64,000 bases of DNA from DAOTVX01 sp034436015 (GTDB lineage Bacteria > Chloroflexota > Anaerolineae > Anaerolineales > Villigracilaceae): the NCBI GenBank assembly GCA_034436015.1, contig DAOTWG010000011.1, positions 1 to 64,000 of the forward strand. Direction: 5' to 3'. The notes below the pieces were generated by a model. The model made no database searches. It had not been told where the DNA came from and worked only from the letters and a program-made list of their open reading frames with translations. The first letter of the stretch is position 1; the number at the start of each line of letters is the position of its first letter. A program made the position numbers and the translations under genes. This document shows positions 33,222 to 40,915 of this stretch, in pieces.

Positions 33222-34241
33222 GTGAACCGATCTCACGTTTCCTTTCCCCGCTGGTTGCCGGGCGTCTTCATCAGCCTGCTCGTCGTCGTCGCTCTTGTTT
33301 TGACGGTGGATTGGCTTGTGGTTGGACGAGCGTTTCTGAGCGTGGATGGGCGTTTTCTCCTACTTCACGCGCTCTTCTACTTTGCTTCGGTGACCGCCCG
33401 GTCCGCTGCCTCGCGCGTTCTTCTGGCCGGTCGCCCCACCCTAGGCGATTCGTTCCTGGCTTTGATGGAAGGCTATCTTATCAACAACATCTTCCCCTTT
33501 CGGCTTGGGGAGCTGGGACGCGCCTACTTGCTTGGCAAAAGAATCCGGTCGAGCATGTTCTATACGCTGCCTGCGATTGTCATTGAGAGAGCCTATGACC
33601 TGGCTTTTGCCGCGATTCTGGTCATGGGCACGTTGCCTTTTGTCCTGGCCGATGTCTCCTGGGCGCGGCTGACAGCGTTCTGGACTCTGGGCCTGGTGAT
33701 TGTTGGTCTGCTCTCGCTCTATCTATTGGCGCGCGCGCGGAATTCGCTGCGCGCCCGGCTCGAACGCCTTCTGGCGCGTTTCCCTCGTGTTTCCAGGCTG
33801 TTCGTACCGCGCCTAGACTCCTTGCTTACCGGTCTCGCCGTCCTGACCGATTTCCGCCGTTTTTCTCTCAGCCTGCTCTGGATGACACTTTCCTGGTTGG
33901 CGATTGCCGCCTGTCAATTCTTTCTCTTGCGAGGATTCTTCTCGCGGGCGTTGCCGTTGCATTCCACCTTCGCGCTTGGAATTTCCTCTTTCGGCGGCGC
34001 GATTCCCTCGGCTCCTTCCGGCTTAGGCGTTTACGAGGGAGCGATCGTCGTCGCGTTGGCGGTCTTCGGTATCCCGGATGGTCTGGCACTGGCCTATGCC
34101 ATCACCCATCACGTTGCGCATCTGCTCTATTCGGGCATCCCTGGCCTCATAGGGCTGAATCGGGAAGGAGAAAGCTTGGCAGGTATCTATGGTAAACTCA
34201 CGAGAGAAAAGCCCGGAGTGGAAAGTGCTCCTACTCCCTGA
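33222..34241 (+). CDS. Flippase-like membrane protein (UPF0104, LPG synthase TM type)
   Basis: This 339-residue integral membrane protein has about eight helices and belongs to the lysylphosphatidylglycerol synthase transmembrane/UPF0104 family. Recognisable segments are INNIFPFRLGELGRAYLLGK near residue 87-106, and GGAIPSAPSGLGVYEGAIV near 255-275. The soluble aminoacyl-transfer domain of MprF is missing, so lipid flipping or anchoring is more likely than lysine transfer. The GTG start has GGAGG eight bases upstream. It follows typA by nine bases and precedes the radical SAM gene. Confidence 0.85.
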   Translation: MNRSHVSFPRWLPGVFISLLVVVALVLTVDWLVVGRAFLSVDGRFLLLHALFYFASVTARSAASRVLLAGRPTLGDSFLALMEGYLINNIFPFRLGELGRAYLLGKRIRSSMFYTLPAIVIERAYDLAFAAILVMGTLPFVLADVSWARLTAFWTLGLVIVGLLSLYLLARARNSLRARLERLLARFPRVSRLFVPRLDSLLTGLAVLTDFRRFSLSLLWMTLSWLAIAACQFFLLRGFFSRALPLHSTFALGISSFGGAIPSAPSGLGVYEGAIVVALAVFGIPDGLALAYAITHHVAHLLYSGIPGLIGLNREGESLAGIYGKLTREKPGVESAPTP

Positions 34242-34246
34242 AGCGA

Positions 34247-34274
34247 TTTCATCTTCCGTCTTTTGAATTTTGCG
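34247..34274 (+). repeat. Degenerate heptanucleotide repeats upstream of the radical SAM gene
   Basis: Four consecutive 7-base units (TTTCATC, TTCCGTC, TTTTGAA, TTTTGCG) lie just before the start of the radical SAM gene. A cleaner set of the same kind (TTTCGAC, TTCCGAC, CTTTGAC, TTTCAAG) lies before its paralog at 36053-36080. The role is unknown; such units resemble the short tandem repeats of some cyanobacteria. Confidence 0.4.
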
Positions 34275-34281
34275 ACTCCCA

Positions 34282-35688
34282 ATGCCGGCCTCTCGAACGT
34301 TTTTCCTGCCGCGTCGGAAGGAGAATGAGTTTTCTCCTACGCGGGTGCATCACTATTTGCGTCAGAATGGTCAGGAGCAGACACGCGTTCACCTGCGTCT
34401 TGATGCCGATGGTCATGGGGCGCTCGTCGTCAATGCTGGCCGCATCATGCATCTCAACCCGACCGCGGCCCTCATGGCCTATCTTATTCTTGAAAACGTA
34501 GACGAGGCCGCGGCGGTGCGTCTCATCTGCAAAAAGTACCGCGTCGCTGCTGGACAAGCGCTGGCCGACCTGCGGGCATTCAAGTTACAACTCGAAGAGC
34601 TCCTTCGTCCCGGTGGCGCTTGTCCCGTTCACGATCTCGAATTGGAAACAGTAGCCCCTTTTTCTGTGCGTCCTATGGCGCCTTATCGCCTCGATCTGGC
34701 CCTGACCTATCGCTGTAATAACGACTGCGCGCACTGTTACAACGTCCAACATCCGGCATTGGGCGCGAAGCCCGTCGAATTGGACGCAGAAGGTTGGAAA
34801 CGCGTCCTCGACCGCGCCTGGGAACTGGGCATCCCTCACATCGTTTTCACCGGTGGCGAGCCGACTCTGCGCGACGATCTTCCTGAACTTATCGCCCATG
34901 CCGAGCGCAAAGGGCAGATTACCGGCCTCAACACGAATGCGCGCCGCCTTGCTGACCCTGCCTACGTGGACTGCTTGGTACAAGCGGGTCTCGATCACGT
35001 CCAGATAACTCTCGAATCCTGCGACCCTGAAGTCCATAACCACATGGTCGGCGCGCGCGCCTTTGAGCAGACAGTGCATGGCCTGAAGAATGCCCTAGCC
35101 ACGCGGCTGTTCGTCATGACGAATACCACTCTATTACAGACGAACGCCCATACTCTCCCGGCCACGCTTGACTTTCTGGCTGACCTCGGCGTCCCGACTG
35201 TCGGCCTGAACGCGCTCATCTACTCCGGGCGCGGCGCGACGGTCGGGACGGGTCTCTTGGAGGCCGAACTCGCTCCCCTGCTCGAAACCGCCCGCGCCAA
35301 AACCGAAGCCCGCGGCCAGCGTCTTATCTGGTACACGCCGACGCAATACTGCGATTTCGATCCCGTGCGGATGGATTTGGGCGTCAAGGGTTGCACCGCT
35401 GCCCTGTACACGATGTGCGTAGAACCCGACGGCGGCGTTTTGCCTTGCCAATCGTACTATCATCCACTTGGTAACTTCCTGACCGATGCCTGGGAGACGA
35501 TCTGGAATCATCCTCTCGCGATTCGCTTGCGTGAGCGTCGGGATTTACCGGAAAAATGTCGCGATTGCCTTTTGCTGGTGGAATGCGGCGGCGGGTGTCC
35601 GCTCCGGTTTGATAACGTTTTAACACGCGAGCATACAAACATAGAAAACGTGCTGATGGATCCACGCGCCAACGTGCAAACCTCTTAA
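34282..35688 (+). CDS. PqqD-domain radical SAM protein with SPASM cluster region
   Basis: This 468-residue protein begins with a PqqD-like domain (about 35-108: VHLRLDADGHGALVVNAGRI, LNPTAALMAYLIL), as used elsewhere to hold a peptide substrate. The radical SAM core follows with C145-x3-C149-x2-C152 in TYRCNNDCAHCYN for the 4Fe-4S cluster and TGGEPTLRDDL near 190 for SAM. The C-terminal SPASM-like region carries Cys357, 371, 379, 389, 426, 429, 435 and 439, enough for extra clusters. This is the PqqE/MftC-like type of peptide-modifying enzyme. No precursor peptide is visible. The start is uncertain: ATG 34282 or TTG 34270. A PAS gene and a degenerate paralog follow. Confidence 0.88.
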   Translation: MPASRTFFLPRRKENEFSPTRVHHYLRQNGQEQTRVHLRLDADGHGALVVNAGRIMHLNPTAALMAYLILENVDEAAAVRLICKKYRVAAGQALADLRAFKLQLEELLRPGGACPVHDLELETVAPFSVRPMAPYRLDLALTYRCNNDCAHCYNVQHPALGAKPVELDAEGWKRVLDRAWELGIPHIVFTGGEPTLRDDLPELIAHAERKGQITGLNTNARRLADPAYVDCLVQAGLDHVQITLESCDPEVHNHMVGARAFEQTVHGLKNALATRLFVMTNTTLLQTNAHTLPATLDFLADLGVPTVGLNALIYSGRGATVGTGLLEAELAPLLETARAKTEARGQRLIWYTPTQYCDFDPVRMDLGVKGCTAALYTMCVEPDGGVLPCQSYYHPLGNFLTDAWETIWNHPLAIRLRERRDLPEKCRDCLLLVECGGGCPLRFDNVLTREHTNIENVLMDPRANVQTS

Positions 35689-35702
35689 AATTCTGGAGAT
35701 CG

Positions 35703-36044
35703 ATGACGGAAACTCCCTGGTTCCAAGAACTTCCCTTTGCCATTACCATTTGTGATACAGAGGGCGTCATCCTGGCGATGAATCGCGCCGCCGAAGAGCT
35801 CTTCCGCGCCGATGGTGGCCGCGCTCTCCTTGGCCGCAATGTATTCGATTGCCACCCCGAACCGGCGCGTCGCAAACTCAGAGAATTGATGGCGCGCGAG
35901 AAAAGGAACGTTTACACCGTGGAGAAAGAGGGCAAGAAGCATCTTGTATATCAGTCTTCCTGGTATCGCGATGGTCAGTATGCCGGCTTTCTTGAACTGA
36001 TGGTGGAAATTCCTTTCGATATGCCACATGTCGTTCGCTCCTGA
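35703..36044 (+). CDS. Stand-alone PAS domain protein
   Basis: This 113-residue protein is essentially one PAS domain: LPFAITICDTEGVILAMNRAAEELF at the start, then GRNVFDCHPEPARRKLRELM, as in the PAS domains linked to DUF438, and the closing strand GQYAGFLELMVEIPFD. No output domain is fused, so it must act by protein contact. GGAG stands before the ATG. Its place between two PqqD-radical SAM paralogs suggests it senses a ligand or redox state for them; that is inference. Confidence 0.85.
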   Translation: MTETPWFQELPFAITICDTEGVILAMNRAAEELFRADGGRALLGRNVFDCHPEPARRKLRELMAREKRNVYTVEKEGKKHLVYQSSWYRDGQYAGFLELMVEIPFDMPHVVRS

Positions 36045-36052
36045 CCTGCGGC

Positions 36053-36080
36053 TTTCGACTTCCGACCTTTGACTTTCAAG
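36053..36080 (+). repeat. Tandem heptanucleotide repeats upstream of the radical SAM paralog
   Basis: Four adjacent 7-base units, TTTCGAC, TTCCGAC, CTTTGAC and TTTCAAG, lie immediately before the Shine-Dalgarno of the degenerate radical SAM gene. A more decayed array occupies the same position before the intact paralog (34247-34274). Confidence 0.5.
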
Positions 36081-36089
36081 GAGTTCCCG

Positions 36090-37259
36090 ATGAGCGCACC
36101 CGTTTCCTGGATTCGTGAATGCTTCACCAAAGTTCAGCCGTTTCCGCCAACCACCTTACACTGCCAGTCCCCGCCCGGCGACGAACCTGCCTACCGCCTG
36201 CATCTGCGTCTCAACAAGGATGGCTCCGGCCTGCTCATCGTCAACGCGGCGACCGTTCTGCATCTCAATCCTACCGCCGCCGAATACGCCTATCACCTGA
36301 TGAAAGGCACGCCACCTGAGGAAGTGGCAAAGGAAATTTCCCGCCGCTACCGCGTTGGCCGCGAGATCGCCCTGCGCGATTACTCGGACTTCCGCGACCG
36401 CATTCAAACTCTCGTCCGTACCCTAGACCTGGATCCGGTCGCTTTCCTCAACTTCGAACGCGTCGCGCCCCATTCGGCAGAATTGACCGCTCCGCTGCGC
36501 CTCGACTGCGCCTTGACTTATCGGCTGCCGCCTGGTACGAAAGCCGACTACGCTCCCACGAAGCGAGTCGCTCGTGAACTCTCCACCGATGAATGGAAAA
36601 CCATCCTGGATAAAGCCTGGATGCATGGCATTCCGCATGTCACTTTCACTGGCGGCGAGCCTACCTTGCGCGACGATCTGCCTGCGCTCATTGCCCACGC
36701 CGAGAAGAACGGCCAGGTCAGCGGCTTGCTCACCGATGGCCTCAAACTGGCCGACAAGGACTACCTCCACACCTTGCTCCTGACTGGTCTTGACCACATC
36801 CTCTTCTTGCTCCAGCCGGAGAACAAAGCCTCTTGGAAAGCCCTCGAGACGGTCATGCCCGAAGATATCTTCGTCACCGTGCATCTCACCGTGACGCCGC
36901 AGAATGTCCGCAAGGCAGGCGAAGTACTGGAGCGGGTGGCCGGACTTGATGTCAAAAGCCTCTCGCTTAGCGCCTCCGATGCCTCGCTCAAAAATGACCT
37001 GCTTGCCTTGCGCAACCGCGCCGCCGAACTCGGCCTGACCTTGCGCTGGAACCTGCCTGTGCCCTACTCGGCACAAAATCCCGCCACCCTCGAAATAGTG
37101 GACGAGGAACTACCCGAAGGCGCAAGCAAAGTCTGGCTCTATGTTGAACCTGATGGCGATGTCCTCCCTGCTCAAGGCGAATCCGATAAAATTCTGGGCA
37201 ACTTCCTGCGCGATTCGTGGGAGAAGATTTACCCGCGCGCTCGCGACAAAGTCTCGTGA
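36090..37259 (+). CDS. PqqD-domain radical SAM-like protein lacking cluster cysteines
   Basis: This 389-residue protein is a clear paralog of the radical SAM gene 1.8 kb upstream: same PqqD-like N-terminus (YRLHLRLNKDGSGLLIVNAA, LHLNPTAAEYAYHL) and nearly the same GIPHVTFTGGEPTLRDDLPA. The cluster motif is gone: where the intact protein has Cys-x3-Cys-x2-Cys, this one has Leu146, Thr150 and Asp153. The SPASM cysteines are also lost (EPDGDVLPAQGE for EPDGGVLPCQSY). Only three Cys remain, all outside the motifs. It should not do radical chemistry, but may still bind SAM or a substrate. The frame is open and well conserved, with AAGGAG before ATG 36090, so it looks maintained. Confidence 0.85.
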   Translation: MSAPVSWIRECFTKVQPFPPTTLHCQSPPGDEPAYRLHLRLNKDGSGLLIVNAATVLHLNPTAAEYAYHLMKGTPPEEVAKEISRRYRVGREIALRDYSDFRDRIQTLVRTLDLDPVAFLNFERVAPHSAELTAPLRLDCALTYRLPPGTKADYAPTKRVARELSTDEWKTILDKAWMHGIPHVTFTGGEPTLRDDLPALIAHAEKNGQVSGLLTDGLKLADKDYLHTLLLTGLDHILFLLQPENKASWKALETVMPEDIFVTVHLTVTPQNVRKAGEVLERVAGLDVKSLSLSASDASLKNDLLALRNRAAELGLTLRWNLPVPYSAQNPATLEIVDEELPEGASKVWLYVEPDGDVLPAQGESDKILGNFLRDSWEKIYPRARDKVS

Positions 37260-37401
37260 GAGGCCGGGATGTGTTCCGCTCCCTGTGGGAACAAGCAGGA
37301 GCCGTAACGCGAATCCCTTTGCTTCCTGATGTAGCAAGGCAGCCTCACATCGTCGCGTCGTCTCCCCCGGGTCGTTGAGCGAAAGTTGTAGAGATTCTGT
37401 T

Positions 37402-37431
37402 TTGCCTTGGTTTAAAGTACTCGGGTAAACT
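37402..37431 (+). promoter_or_regulatory. Candidate promoter of the lipoprotein gene
   Basis: TTGCCT at 37402-37407 and TAAACT at 37426-37431 are separated by 18 bases, 48 bases before the lipoprotein start. The preceding stretch from 37260 shows no gene I can support. Confidence 0.45.
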
Positions 37432-37478
37432 GAAATCGTTTATTGCTTAAACCACTTCTCTGGTAAGGAGGTCGCTTT

Positions 37479-38069
37479 ATGTTCCGATACTTTGTTCCGC
37501 TTGCTCGCACTCGCTTCCCCTTTCTCCTGACCGTTTTGCTACCCTTGTTGCTTGCTGCTTGCAGCGCAGCATGGCCGGCGGAGGATAGTCCACGCGACCA
37601 GTGTGGGCCGATTCAGCCATCCCAGAGCGATGTCCGTTTTGCCGTAGGATTCGCCGCAAAACTCTTTGACCCGAATCAATGGGAGCGAAGTTACACGGTT
37701 GAACCCTATAAGACGGTCGTCCTTCGCGAGGACCAAAGCATTGGGGCGATTGCGCATACCGAATACCTCCTGTGGAATTGTGGGTATACCGAGAGCGATC
37801 TGGATAACTATTTCAGTCAGGGATATTTCGACGTTGTGTTTTCCAACTATGATGGGTACACGATGAACAAATCTTGCCAGGAGAAAAAACTTTCCTTGTA
37901 TGAATTCGATGCGGTCTTCCAGGGAGCACCGTACGTGGTTCGGTATTGGGTCAATCAACAGTCGAGGACCCGTGTGCTGATCTTCATGCTGGTCTATCCG
38001 CGTGAAAGGCAGGCCGAGCTGGAAACCATGGCCAGGCAAGTGTTCCCCAATCTGGTCTCATGTCCGTAG
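37479..38069 (+). CDS. Hypothetical lipoprotein
   Basis: This 196-residue protein has a signal peptide and lipobox LLLAAC with Cys28, so it is exported and lipid-anchored. The mature part is polar with several Cys (QCGP, WNCGY, KSCQEKK, VSCP), which may form disulfides. I do not recognise a family. AAGGAGG precedes the ATG, a good ribosome site, and a promoter-like pair lies upstream. Confidence 0.8.
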   Translation: MFRYFVPLARTRFPFLLTVLLPLLLAACSAAWPAEDSPRDQCGPIQPSQSDVRFAVGFAAKLFDPNQWERSYTVEPYKTVVLREDQSIGAIAHTEYLLWNCGYTESDLDNYFSQGYFDVVFSNYDGYTMNKSCQEKKLSLYEFDAVFQGAPYVVRYWVNQQSRTRVLIFMLVYPRERQAELETMARQVFPNLVSCP

Positions 38070-38302
38070 AGGCAGGAGGTGGGATAAGGGATTTCGAAGA
38101 AACTCTTGCCGCAATGTGCTCCCCTAACCGGCCTGTCAGGACTGACAACCCATGCTTCAGGTGGAGGAGTTTGCGCGGGGTGGCGTGTGACTCGGTTTCC
38201 GTCCGGTTTTCAGATGCTGAGGCGGGAGGTTTCCCTCCCTGTCGGAGAGGAGCGATTACGTGGTTGTTTGTGTTCACAGTGGCGATCAGAGGAGAATTCT
38301 GT

Positions 38303-38771
38303 GTGAAAAATTATTCTTTCATCTTGCCGACAGGACTCCGCTGGTGTCTCGCGCCGCTTCGGCCTAACCTACATATCGTGGATGCCGTCATGCTGGCGCT
38401 CGCCGCGTTGATGGTCTTCTCCCTCGTCCGTCTGCCGCGCCGAAAGGACAAACTGCGCGCTGAGCGGCCGCGCGGCTTCAGAGGTTGGACCGGCAAGGTC
38501 ATGCTTACCCGTCCTGAGCGAATTTATCCTGCCCTACGTGGCCTGGGTGTTCCTGCCTCAAGGAGTGGGCTTCCCGATGTGGAAGGTTTTCTATATCTTC
38601 CAGCCCGACCTGCTCGCCTGGCTTTTTCTGCTGGCCGGGCTGTTCGTCCTGCTCGGACTGCTGCACGCCGCGCCTGGCTTTCGCCGCGCTGAACCCGTAG
38701 AATGGGCTTTTAGCCTGTCGAACAGTCGAATAGGCTTTTCGTCTATCATCCACAACCAGGAGTACTTCTGA
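38303..38771 (+). pseudogene. Small two-helix membrane protein, apparently frameshifted
   Basis: From a GTG at 38303 with GGAG eight bases upstream, the frame reads VKNYSFILPTGLRW and a membrane helix (VDAVMLALAALMVFSLV), then a basic linker. After about 38515 this frame turns into Ala/Arg-rich text, while the next frame becomes protein-like: SEFILPYVAWVFLPQG, then FQPDLLAWLFLLAGLFVLLG, ending at 38771. That end overlaps the cutA ATG (TGATG), which supports its being real coding sequence. One extra base near 38515-38520 would explain it. No family recognised; it may be one broken gene or two small ones. The 233 bases before it hold no gene I can support. Confidence 0.45.
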
Positions 38772-39112
38772 TGGACAGCAATACCATCGTTGTCCTGATC
38801 ACCGCCCCAAACCCAGAAAGCGCCCAGCAGATTGCCCGCGCCCTGGTCGAAAAACGGCTGGCGGCCTGCGTCAACTTGCTGTCGGGTGTGACCTCGATTT
38901 ACCGCTGGGAAGGCCAGGTGCAAGAAGACGCTGAGACGTTGCTCATTTGTAAGACCCGCCGCGCCTGCCTGGCGGCGCTCCAGCGAGAAATCCAGGACGT
39001 TCACCCTTATCAGGTGCCGGAAATCATCGCCTTGCCGGTTGTCGCCGGGCTGGAGACCTACTTGAATTGGGTCGGAGAAAGTGTCCTTCCGCCCGACTCT
39101 GCCCAATCGTGA
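38771..39112 (+). CDS. cutA: Divalent cation tolerance protein CutA
   Basis: This 113-residue trimeric protein is linked to copper and other metal tolerance and is otherwise of uncertain function. The family core is evident: VLITAPNPESAQQIARALVEKRLAACVNLL, SIYRWEGQVQEDAETLLICKT, and HPYQVPEIIALPVVAGLETYLNWV. Length is typical. The start overlaps the stop of the preceding membrane frame. Confidence 0.95.
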   Translation: MDSNTIVVLITAPNPESAQQIARALVEKRLAACVNLLSGVTSIYRWEGQVQEDAETLLICKTRRACLAALQREIQDVHPYQVPEIIALPVVAGLETYLNWVGESVLPPDSAQS

Positions 39113-39169
39113 GTGGATGGCGAAAACAACCATCACGTTCACGTTCTCTTTTCTTTCGGATAATCGCCC

Positions 39170-39601
39170 ATGGATAATCCCGTCGAACATGCCGCCTGTT
39201 TCGCCGCAGGCTTCAACTGCGCCCTAGCGGTCTTTTCGGCCTTTCCCCCCGTCCTCGGCCTGGACGAAACGGTTGCCCTGCGCATCGCCTCGCCCCTAGG
39301 CGGCAGCATGGGACGCAGCGGAAACGTCTGCGGGGCAGCGACCGGCGCCTTGATGGCCCTCGGGCTGGGGCGCGACGACTCTACGCCCGAAGGCAAGGAG
39401 CCGGCCTATTGGACAGCCGAAGCATTCATCCGCCGCTTTCAGGAAGAGCACGGGACGATTCTATGCAACGTCCTGACCGGCTGCGACATCAGCGCGCAAG
39501 AAGGCCGTGCTGCCGCGCGCGGGCGCTTCAAGGAAGTCTGCCCGTTTGTTGTGCGCGACGCTGCCCAAATTGCCGCCGACCTGCTGACAGAGAAAGAGTG
39601 A
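39170..39601 (+). CDS. C_GCAxxG_C_C family protein
   Basis: This 143-residue protein of the C_GCAxxG_C_C family has conserved cysteines at 17 (FNCALAV), 54 (SGNVCGAATGALM), 99 (ILCNVLTG), 105 (GCDI) and 124 (KEVCPFVV), which probably bind a metal or a redox cofactor. The family is often found in anaerobes near redox genes; its biochemical role is unknown. The stop overlaps the phosphatase start (TGATG). Confidence 0.9.
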   Translation: MDNPVEHAACFAAGFNCALAVFSAFPPVLGLDETVALRIASPLGGSMGRSGNVCGAATGALMALGLGRDDSTPEGKEPAYWTAEAFIRRFQEEHGTILCNVLTGCDISAQEGRAAARGRFKEVCPFVVRDAAQIAADLLTEKE

Positions 39602-40164
39602 TGACCAACAAGATGGAACGAGAACACGCCTCCAAATTTGTCCCCACTCCCCTGCCCGAAAGTTACTGGGTGATTCCCGACCGATTCCTGGCGGGCGAAT
39701 ATCCGGGATGGCTTTTGCCGCGAGAAACGCTCCGCCGGCTGCAAGGCTTCCTGCGGCAGGGGGTTAATGCTTTCCTGGATCTGACGCAGCCGGATGAATT
39801 GCCGCCCTATGACGAACTGTTGCATCGAGAGGCAGCGGAATATGCTGTGCAGGTTCGCTACAGGCGTTTCTCGATAGGAGATGCCGGCGTTCCGACTCGG
39901 GAAGAAATGAAGGCTATTCTGGATTACATAGACGAATCGCTCGAGGCCGGTTATAAAATATACGTGCACTGCCGCGCTGGCGTTGGGCGCACTGGAACGG
40001 TGGTTGGTTGTTATCTCATTCGTCATGATGGATGGAGCAACTTACGAGCCCTGAGCCGCTTACAGACGTTGTATCAAGGGGCAGCCCAAAGCCGACTGTA
40101 TCCCTTCTCTCCGGAGACGAATGACCAGAGACAGTTTATTCTGACCTGGCGACCGGAATGGTAG
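39601..40164 (+). CDS. Dual-specificity/tyrosine phosphatase-like protein
   Basis: This 187-residue protein has the phosphatase P-loop HCRAGVGRTGT near 123-133 (HCx5R), so Cys124 is the nucleophile and Arg130 binds phosphate. Asp94 in FSIGDAGVP is the likely general acid. The layout resembles the cyclin-dependent kinase inhibitor 3/DSP group. It could dephosphorylate Tyr/Ser/Thr in proteins, maybe opposing kinases such as the one at 9.6 kb, or small phospho-compounds. I chose the ATG at 39601, overlapping the upstream stop. Confidence 0.88.
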   Translation: MTNKMEREHASKFVPTPLPESYWVIPDRFLAGEYPGWLLPRETLRRLQGFLRQGVNAFLDLTQPDELPPYDELLHREAAEYAVQVRYRRFSIGDAGVPTREEMKAILDYIDESLEAGYKIYVHCRAGVGRTGTVVGCYLIRHDGWSNLRALSRLQTLYQGAAQSRLYPFSPETNDQRQFILTWRPEW

Positions 40165-40215
40165 TTCTGTCTGCGATGGGGGGAATAGAAAATCTCCCGC
40201 AAAGGGAGATCCTAG

Positions 40216-40290
40216 TCGGGGCGCCGGGAGTTGAACCCGGGACCTCTTGCACCCCATGCAAGCGCGCTAGCCGGACTGCGCCACGCCCCG
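40216..40290 (-). tRNA. tRNA-Pro (anticodon GGG)
   Basis: The minus strand folds as a cloverleaf: acceptor CGGGGCG with CGCCCCG, D-arm GCGC/GCGC, anticodon stem CTTGC/GCAAG with loop ATGGGGT (anticodon GGG), and T-arm CCGGG-TTCAACT-CCCGG. CCA is not encoded. It reads CCC/CCU proline codons. It lies alone, convergent with the phosphatase gene and divergent from the ErpA-like gene. Confidence 0.97.
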
Positions 40291-40307
40291 TCGCGATGTC
40301 GGGCGAT

Positions 40308-40336
40308 ATTATAGTCGTTGTCGGAGATTCTGGCAA
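40308..40336 (-). promoter_or_regulatory. Promoter of tRNA-Pro
   Basis: On the minus strand, TTGCCA (40331-40336) and perfect TATAAT (40308-40313) are separated by 17 bases, with the tRNA starting 17 bases downstream of the -10. Confidence 0.75.
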
Positions 40337-40424
40337 TACCGCATTAAAGGCCGAATTTCTGCTTGCTACTGCCCTGTTATTTCTTGAAGCGGCCTGCATT
40401 CTTGTTGGGGTATCACGGAAAGGT

Positions 40425-40454
40425 TGTAGTCCAACTCCTAGGAGTTAGACTACA
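40425..40454. repeat. 30-bp near-perfect palindrome
   Basis: TGTAGTC and GACTACA flank the perfect inner palindrome AACTCCTAGGAGTT, with a single mismatched base on each side between them (C and A). It lies in the tRNA-erpA gap. It may be one copy of a dispersed genomic repeat or a factor-independent stop; no T run follows it. Confidence 0.6.
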
Positions 40455-40502
40455 GATCGTACAGCCGACAACTCTTGCACGTCCACTTGTGGCGAAATTG
40501 GG

Positions 40503-40531
40503 TTGACATCTTCCTCTAACCCTGATAAGAT
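40503..40531 (+). promoter_or_regulatory. Promoter of the ErpA-like gene
   Basis: Consensus TTGACA (40503-40508) and TAAGAT (40526-40531) are separated by 17 bases, 27 bases before the GTG start. Confidence 0.7.
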
Positions 40532-40558
40532 AGCTAAAACCTATCCTGGAGAACGATT

Positions 40559-40912
40559 GTGGCTGTTGAAACAACATCCATTGCTGCGGTTGCGCTGACG
40601 CCGGCCGCTGCGCGTATAGTGCGCGCATTGCTGACCGAGCGCAATCTCGATTCTACCTATGCCCTGCGCGTCTATGTCGCAGGGCGCACCTGTTCTGGCC
40701 TGCAATATGGTCTGGCGCTGGATAACACCGCTTCGGAAAACGATAGAATTTGCGAAAGCGAGGGGTTGAAAGTAGTGATTGACGACATCTCGCTTTCCTA
40801 TCTGCGCGGCGCCGTGGTTGACTTCGTGGACGATGAGCGCGGGCAGGGCTTCGTGGTGAACAATCCGAATGCCCTCCCTGCCTGCCATTGTGGAAGCGGC
40901 AGCTGTCACTGA
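40559..40912 (+). CDS. A-type iron-sulfur cluster carrier (HesB/IscA/ErpA family)
   Basis: This 117-residue protein carries or inserts iron-sulfur clusters. The three conserved cysteines are present: Cys45 in GRTCSGLQYGLALD, and Cys109 and Cys111 in ACHCGSGSCH, with a fourth at 116. VDFVDDERGQGFVVNNPNA is the typical pre-motif strand. The start is GTG with GGAG seven bases upstream and a good promoter. The spacing CHCGSGSC is like ErpA/HesB proteins. Confidence 0.93.
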   Translation: MAVETTSIAAVALTPAAARIVRALLTERNLDSTYALRVYVAGRTCSGLQYGLALDNTASENDRICESEGLKVVIDDISLSYLRGAVVDFVDDERGQGFVVNNPNALPACHCGSGSCH

Positions 40913-40915
40913 AGG

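Noticed and set aside
37269..37307. 12-codon frame with two Cys after the degenerate radical SAM gene, as a possible precursor peptide
   Set aside because: The ribosome site is poor and the region looks like a hairpin-rich tail; with such a short frame, chance is the simplest explanation.
38060..38692. 210-codon frame starting inside the lipoprotein end
   Set aside because: Its first 80 codons have no protein character, and its end is Ala/Arg-rich out-of-frame text; only the part from 38303 to about 38515 looks coding.
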